DNA of 64,000 bases from NCBI GenBank assembly GCA_963732695.1, contig CAVTAP010000017.1:372001-436000 (forward strand). The letters are read 5' to 3'. The stretch is from CADEDH01 sp963732695. GTDB taxonomy: Bacteria > Actinomycetota > Acidimicrobiia > Acidimicrobiales > SZUA-35. Under the pieces are notes generated by a model, which worked only from the letters and a program-made list of their open reading frames with translations, was not told where the DNA came from and did no database searches. The position numbers and the translations under genes were made by a program. Of this stretch, positions 60,344 to 64,000 are shown piece by piece (position 1 is the first letter of the stretch; each line of letters opens with the position of its first letter).

Positions 60344-61043
60344 AGCGGTACCCCTCGAGCTTGTCGACTGCGGTGAGGAAGGCGTCGGTGGCCGTTGGCG
60401 GGGCCTGGGACCACGCCGGGCTGGGGCCCGGCGTGGAGTCGGCCGACCACACCTTCCAATCGTCGTTCTGCCACACCACCTCGATGCTGGCCGTCTCCCA
60501 GCTGGCCAGCGGTTGGGTCATGCCGGCCGCCGCCACCAGGGTGAGCGTCCACACCTCGACCGTGGCCCGCTCGTCGCCGTAGCGGATCACCTCGTGACCC
60601 ACCGGGATCGTGCGCAGGAACAGCGCGCTGGCGTTGGGTCCGTTGGCCGTGATGCCCTGGTGCAGGGCGTCCCAGCTGGCCCCCATCTCGTCGGCCAGCG
60701 ACTGCTTCGACTCCTCGGCGCTCAGCACCTGGTAATTGCGCACGGCGCTGGCCCGGTCGGTGTTGCCGGCCTGCTCCAGGGTGAGCACCAGGTTGGTGGC
60801 CGCCGCCACCGCGCCCTCCTGGTCGTGGGCGAAGCCGACACCCACGCCGTCCAGGGTGGCCGTGGGGCCGGCCGAGCTGGCCCCCACCCGGATCTCGCCC
60901 ACGTCGGGGCCGACGGCGTCGGCCGCCGTGCTGTCACCCGATCGGTTGAACCCGCCCGACAGGAACGCGCCGATCAACATCCCCAGAGCGAGCGCAATGA
61001 CGGTGAAGCCGATGCGCCAGAGGCGAGCGGTCTGGTCAGCCAC
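60330..61043 (-). CDS. VirB8/TcpC-like protein
   Basis: A 237-residue bitopic protein: one membrane helix (about 9-30, WRIGFTVIALALGMLIGAFL) and an outer NTF2-like domain (about 70-237; GFAHDQEGAVAAATNLVLTL, VEVWTLTLVAAAG, WETASIEVVWQNDDWKVW). This is the plan of VirB8/TcpC, the scaffold protein of Gram-positive type IV systems. The start is a GTG at 61043, overlapping the end of the VirB2-like gene by eight bases. It should contact the VirB6-like channel and the ATPases. Confidence 0.82.
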   Translation of the reverse strand: MADQTARLWRIGFTVIALALGMLIGAFLSGGFNRSGDSTAADAVGPDVGEIRVGASSAGPTATLDGVGVGFAHDQEGAVAAATNLVLTLEQAGNTDRASAVRNYQVLSAEESKQSLADEMGASWDALHQGITANGPNASALFLRTIPVGHEVIRYGDERATVEVWTLTLVAAAGMTQPLASWETASIEVVWQNDDWKVWSADSTPGPSPAWSQAPPTATDAFLTAVDKLEGYRYVTR

Positions 61044-61347
61044 CGGCCTGGACGCGGTTACCGAAGGCGAAGGCCCAGTTCACCAGGGTGGGTCCGGCAC
61101 CGATGAACGCCACGGCGACCAGCGAGTACATCACACCTCGCTTGCCCCGGGTGGCCTGGCCGGCGTTGTCGGTTCCGACGCCGAGGGCCCAGAGCAGTCC
61201 GGACAGCACGAGCGAGATCGTCCCGACAACGATCGCCCAACCCTGCAGGCCGGTGGCCAGCTCCTGGAGAAGGTTCGTTCCCGGAAGCGATTGTGCGATG
61301 ACTCCGTACACGCTGCCTCCCAACGGCTGATGTTCGCACCAGGACAT
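61036..61347 (-). CDS. VirB2-like small membrane protein
   Basis: A 103-residue protein with two hydrophobic helices (about 35-60, GWAIVVGTISLVLSGLLWAL; about 75-95, MYSLVAVAFIGAGPTLVNWAF) separated by a short basic loop (ATRGKRG). This is the layout of VirB2/TrbC pilins, although there is no signal peptide and no clear processing site. I chose the ATG at 61347, which has GGAGTGG upstream; a TTG at 61359 would add four residues. It is the first gene of the secretion operon, and its promoter must be in the 83-base gap to the divergent lipoprotein gene. Confidence 0.75.
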   Translation of the reverse strand: MSWCEHQPLGGSVYGVIAQSLPGTNLLQELATGLQGWAIVVGTISLVLSGLLWALGVGTDNAGQATRGKRGVMYSLVAVAFIGAGPTLVNWAFAFGNRVQAGG

Positions 61348-61430
61348 TAGCCACTCCAACTAGTGAGAGACAATGAGATGACGTCTAATCATTGCTAACC
61401 AGCTCTAATGGTGGTCTAGGCTGTCGAGCG

Positions 61431-62168
61431 ATGAGCCGACGGGCCCCAGACCACGGTTCAGCGCCCGTCCCCCGGGCGCTGCCGGCCGCCCTCGCTGGCG
61501 CGTGCCTCGCCACCGCCGTGTCGGCCGGCGCCCTCTCCGCCTGCGCGCCGAGCGGCACCGTATCGGCTCCGTCGTCATCTGCCTCGCCATCGACCCAGGT
61601 CGTTGGCCGGGTGCCGGGAGTGTCCACCGGGCCGGCGTCCACCCTGCTGCCCGGCGGCAACGGCAACGGGGCCGCCACGCAGGGCACCGTCGTCGGCTCG
61701 CCCTCCACGCTGGGCACCGGGCCGGTCAGCTCGGTGGCCGCCGCCGACGGCGTGGGGGCCCGCATCGTGGGCACCGACTCCGACGTCACGTCGGCCCCTG
61801 CCGCCCCGGCCGACGCCGGGCTGGAAGATTCGCTGCGGGAGTTCGGCCGTCTCTACCTCGGGTACGACTACCGCTCCGACGCCGCGGCCCGGGCCGATGC
61901 GCTCCGGCCCTACGTCACCCCCGAGCTGTTCACCCAGCTCTCGTCGCCCATGCCAGCCGCCCTGGTGGCCTCGCTGGAGGCCGAGCAGCGGGTGACCGAG
62001 GCCGCCTTCGTGGACATCGCCGCCCTCGACGCCGGCGTGTACCGGCTCCGCTACGACGTCCACACCACGGTGGCCTCCGGTGGGCGCACCGTCGACGCCG
62101 GCCCGAACCAGACCCGCACCCTGACGGTGACGGTCGACGCCGCCCATCTGGTGAGCGATGTCCGATGA
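61431..62168 (+). CDS. Lipoprotein with an NTF2-like (VirB8/TcpC-related) domain
   Basis: A 245-residue exported protein. The lipobox in AGALSAC places the lipidated Cys near residue 38. A Ser/Gly/Pro-rich linker (40-115) leads to a domain (about 125-245; LEDSLREFGRLYLGYDYRSDAAARADALRPYVTPELFTQ in part) with the helix-strand pattern of NTF2-like secretion scaffold domains. It is divergent from the operon that contains the VirB8-like gene and precedes the cell-wall hydrolase by nine bases, so it probably belongs to the same machine outside the membrane. Confidence 0.72.
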   Translation: MSRRAPDHGSAPVPRALPAALAGACLATAVSAGALSACAPSGTVSAPSSSASPSTQVVGRVPGVSTGPASTLLPGGNGNGAATQGTVVGSPSTLGTGPVSSVAAADGVGARIVGTDSDVTSAPAAPADAGLEDSLREFGRLYLGYDYRSDAAARADALRPYVTPELFTQLSSPMPAALVASLEAEQRVTEAAFVDIAALDAGVYRLRYDVHTTVASGGRTVDAGPNQTRTLTVTVDAAHLVSDVR

Positions 62169-62177
62169 GGGGGCCCG

Positions 62178-63281
62178 ATGATCGGTCGGCTGATGGCGGC
62201 CTTCACCGCGGTGGTGGTGGGCGGGCCGATGCTGGCGCTCGGGTTGGTCATGCTCTCGCTGGGCGGGATCGTGCAGGCCGTGTCGAACCCGCTCAACCCG
62301 GAGCCCTCCGAGTTCGCCAAGGAGGACATCCCGCCCCTCCTGCTCGACCACTACCGGCGGGCCGGCCTCAGCTGTCCCGGGCTGCCCTGGACGGTGCTGG
62401 CCGGCATCGGCAAGGTCGAGTCGGACCACGGCCGTTTCGGCGGAGCGACGATGGCCGCCAACGGCGATATCACGCCCCCCATCCTGGGGCCTGTGCTCGA
62501 CGGCTCGCTGGCCGGCACCGTAGCCATCCCGTTGCCCGGCGGTTCGCCCTGGCACGCCAACCCCAGCTACGACCGGGCGCTGGGGCCCATGCAGTTCCTC
62601 ACCGACACGTTCCGGGCCTACGGGGTGGATGGCAACGGCGACGGCATCACCTCGCCCCACAACGCCATCGACGCCATCTACACCGCGGCGGCCTACCTGT
62701 GCGGGGGGGAGGGTGAGGTGACGAGCATCCGCGACGCCATCTACCGCTACAACCGGTCCGACGTGTACGTGAACCAGGTGCTCGACTACGCCTCCCGTTA
62801 CGGCGTGGCCCCGATCTACGCCGGGGCCGACCCCCAGGCCCTGCTCGACAACCCCAACGTGTCGATGGGGCCGGCCCAGCGCACCGACCTGGAAAGCGGC
62901 CAGATCGACCCCCAGGTGGTGGCGATCCTGCTGTCGCTGGCCCAGGAGCACCAGATCTACATCTCGTCGTTCATCACCGGGCACTCGATCTGCATCCACA
63001 ACACCGGCACCTATCCCAACTGCCGGATCTCCCGCCACACGTCGGGCCGGGCGGCCGACATCGCCCTGTTCGACGGCCAGGCCGTGAGCGACTCCAACCG
63101 GGCGGCCCGGGCCCAGGTGGAGCGGTGGCTGCTGATGAACCGGGAGACCGACTTCCTCCGGCCCTGGTCTCTCGGCCATCCCTTTGGGGATTTGGCCGGA
63201 GCGGCGCCGGGAAGCTTCAACGACGGCGACCACGAGGATCACCTCCACATCGAAGTGACCGGCACCGTGGCCGGCGCCTGA
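62178..63281 (+). CDS. VirB1-like two-domain cell-wall hydrolase (lytic transglycosylase plus M15-like peptidase)
   Basis: A 367-residue exported enzyme. An N-terminal membrane helix (FTAVVVGGPMLALGLVMLSLGG) precedes a lytic transglycosylase domain with the catalytic Glu81 in GKVESDHG and the GPMQFLTDTFRAYG motif. The second domain (about 250-367) resembles VanY/M15-type zinc peptidases, with SRHTSGRAADIALFDG and HEDHLHIEV supplying likely zinc ligands. It should cut both glycan and peptide links to open the wall for the secretion channel. The ATG follows GAGGGGG by five bases. It forms a pair with the NTF2-like lipoprotein. Confidence 0.85.
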   Translation: MIGRLMAAFTAVVVGGPMLALGLVMLSLGGIVQAVSNPLNPEPSEFAKEDIPPLLLDHYRRAGLSCPGLPWTVLAGIGKVESDHGRFGGATMAANGDITPPILGPVLDGSLAGTVAIPLPGGSPWHANPSYDRALGPMQFLTDTFRAYGVDGNGDGITSPHNAIDAIYTAAAYLCGGEGEVTSIRDAIYRYNRSDVYVNQVLDYASRYGVAPIYAGADPQALLDNPNVSMGPAQRTDLESGQIDPQVVAILLSLAQEHQIYISSFITGHSICIHNTGTYPNCRISRHTSGRAADIALFDGQAVSDSNRAARAQVERWLLMNRETDFLRPWSLGHPFGDLAGAAPGSFNDGDHEDHLHIEVTGTVAGA

Positions 63282-63310
63282 GAGATCGTCCACCCCAGCC
63301 AAAGGTGGGC

Positions 63311-63344
63311 CGGGGGTGGGTCTCCAGCAGGAGATCCACCCCCG
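63311..63344 (+). terminator. Hairpin after the cell-wall hydrolase gene
   Basis: CGGGGGTGGGTCTCC (63311-63325) pairs with GGAGATCCACCCCCG (63330-63344), 15 bases with one mismatch and a four-base loop, 29 bases after the stop. This is the best intrinsic-type terminator of this transcript. Confidence 0.7.
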
Positions 63345-63360
63345 ACTCTGTTCTCCCTGC

Positions 63361-63407
63361 GAACTGTGGCGCGTGGTGCTGCATTTCGCGCGCTGGCGCC
63401 ACAGTTC
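63361..63407. repeat. Second inverted repeat in the same gap
   Basis: GAACTGTGGCGC (63361-63372) and GCGCCACAGTTC (63396-63407) pair perfectly over 12 bases with a 23-base loop, 26 bases before the prepilin-peptidase-like start. It may be a second terminator or an operator. Confidence 0.5.
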
Positions 63408-63433
63408 CCCGGGTTGAGGATCTGCCTAGCCTT

Positions 63434-63907
63434 ATGGGGGTGGCGGACTGGGCCGGGGCGGCGATCGGGGTGGCGACGGCGGCCGGGCTGATCGTGCTGG
63501 CGGTCCGGGATGCGCGGTCGGGCCGGGTGCCGGTGCGGTGGAGCCAGGGGGTGACGGCGGTGGCCGTCGGCGGGCTGGCCGTGGTCGGTGTGGCCGGACG
63601 GGACTGGGGGGCGCTGGCCGGTGCCCTGGCGGGCGCGGCGTTGGTGACGGGCATCCAGCTCGTGCCCTACGGGCTCCAGGCCCGGACGGGGCGGGCCGCC
63701 ATCGGGCGGGCCGACGTCCGCCTCGGCGTGCCGTTCGGAGCATCGCTCGGCTGGTTCGGGGTGGGTTTCACCGTGATCGGCTTCGCCCTCGCCCTGGTGG
63801 GCGGCCTGGCGGCGTCGACCGCCCTGCGTCGCCGCCGGTTGCCGTTCGTGCCCTTCCTCGCCGGAGGGCACGTGGTGGCCCTGGTGTGGGCCCTGTTCCG
63901 GCTGTAG
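63434..63907 (+). CDS. Prepilin-peptidase-like membrane protein (A24 family)
   Basis: A 157-residue polytopic protein with about five helices. The two aspartates of A24 peptidases are in place: Asp26 in AVRDARSGRVP and Asp94 in GRADVRLG (usually GxGDxKL). It is the short form without the N-terminal methylase domain. A24 enzymes cut the leader of type IV pilin-like proteins. The position after the secretion genes is suggestive, but the VirB2-like protein has no obvious leader of that type. The ATG at 63434 lies 26 bases after an inverted repeat. Confidence 0.75.
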   Translation: MGVADWAGAAIGVATAAGLIVLAVRDARSGRVPVRWSQGVTAVAVGGLAVVGVAGRDWGALAGALAGAALVTGIQLVPYGLQARTGRAAIGRADVRLGVPFGASLGWFGVGFTVIGFALALVGGLAASTALRRRRLPFVPFLAGGHVVALVWALFRL

Positions 63908-63920
63908 GCCGGAACGGTGA

Positions 63921-64000
63921 TCAGGCCGTGGCCTGGAGCCCGGGGGGCTCGTCGGTGCCGTGGGGCCGGTCCTCCACCAGGTGGGCCAGGTCGCCCGGCT
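63921..64000 (-). CDS. C-terminal end of a gene entering from the right
   Basis: On the minus strand an open frame enters at the window edge and ends at a stop at 63921-63923, giving a short tail (PGDLAHLVEDRPHGTD, then EPPGLQATA). It faces the prepilin-peptidase-like gene across 13 bases. It is too short to identify. Confidence 0.4.
   Translation of the reverse strand, partial: PGDLAHLVEDRPHGTDEPPGLQATA

Noticed and set aside
52713..63907. Calling the secretion cluster an integrative conjugative element
   Set aside because: No relaxase, integrase, excisionase, replication gene or flanking att-like repeat is visible in the window, so mobility is not supported.

Overview
The window is very GC-rich DNA (third codon positions almost always G or C) from a high-GC actinobacterium. 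The gene mix points to an uncultured or Acidimicrobiia-like lineage: a single-chain indolepyruvate:ferredoxin oxidoreductase, an actinobacterial inositol-phosphate synthase, a luciferase-like (F420-type) oxidoreductase, an SCO6880-type conjugation gene and many secreted Thr-rich, IPT/TIG and Ig-like proteins. This placement is an inference; there is no rRNA gene to confirm it. I see no tRNA, rRNA, CRISPR array, transposase or integrase, and no gene-free stretch longer than about 240 bases.

Region by region. 1-9.4 kb: a MoxR-type AAA+ ATPase running off the left edge, an amidase, a dienelactone hydrolase, a pyruvate-phosphate-dikinase-like protein without the usual C-terminal barrel, a quinone oxidoreductase, and a RidA/RraA pair. 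9.6-14 kb: an intradiol ring-cleavage dioxygenase followed directly by the fused indolepyruvate oxidoreductase, divergent from RidA/RraA, together suggesting aromatic-compound breakdown. 14-19.3 kb: two tandem membrane proteins that join a sigma-70 region-2-like domain to a Thr-rich outer segment, then a secreted 5'-nucleotidase and a small zincin-like protein. 19.3-25.7 kb: an EthD protein, a divergent membrane-protein/GntR unit with a palindromic operator, inositol-3-phosphate synthase facing a LysR regulator, and an RNA m5C methyltransferase. 25.9-38 kb: secreted and surface proteins (IPT/TIG protein, a 1,696-residue PQQ-type dehydrogenase with an Ig-like array, lipoproteins), an acyl-CoA dehydrogenase, and a MerR/DUF4188 divergent pair. 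38-52.5 kb: a fused glycyl-tRNA synthetase, a heterodimeric ABC exporter, a luciferase-like oxidoreductase with an esterase, a beta-helix protein, an alkyl-DHAP-synthase-like flavoprotein and a GH16-like protein.

52.7-63.9 kb holds the most coherent system: a six-gene, tightly overlapping minus-strand operon coding for a type IV secretion apparatus (VirB2-like, VirB8/TcpC-like, VirB6/TrbL-like, SCO6880-like, VirB4-like ATPase and VirD4-like ATPase). It is flanked by a LysM membrane protein on one side. On the other side, divergently transcribed, are an NTF2-like lipoprotein, a two-domain cell-wall hydrolase and a prepilin-peptidase-like protein. No relaxase or integrase is present in the window, so whether it moves DNA or protein is open.

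Three minus-strand genes near 1.5, 4.2 and 20.1 kb look interrupted by single extra bases in short G/C runs, which may be assembly errors. Intergenic palindromes are common, and two convergent gaps share one palindrome with compensatory base changes.
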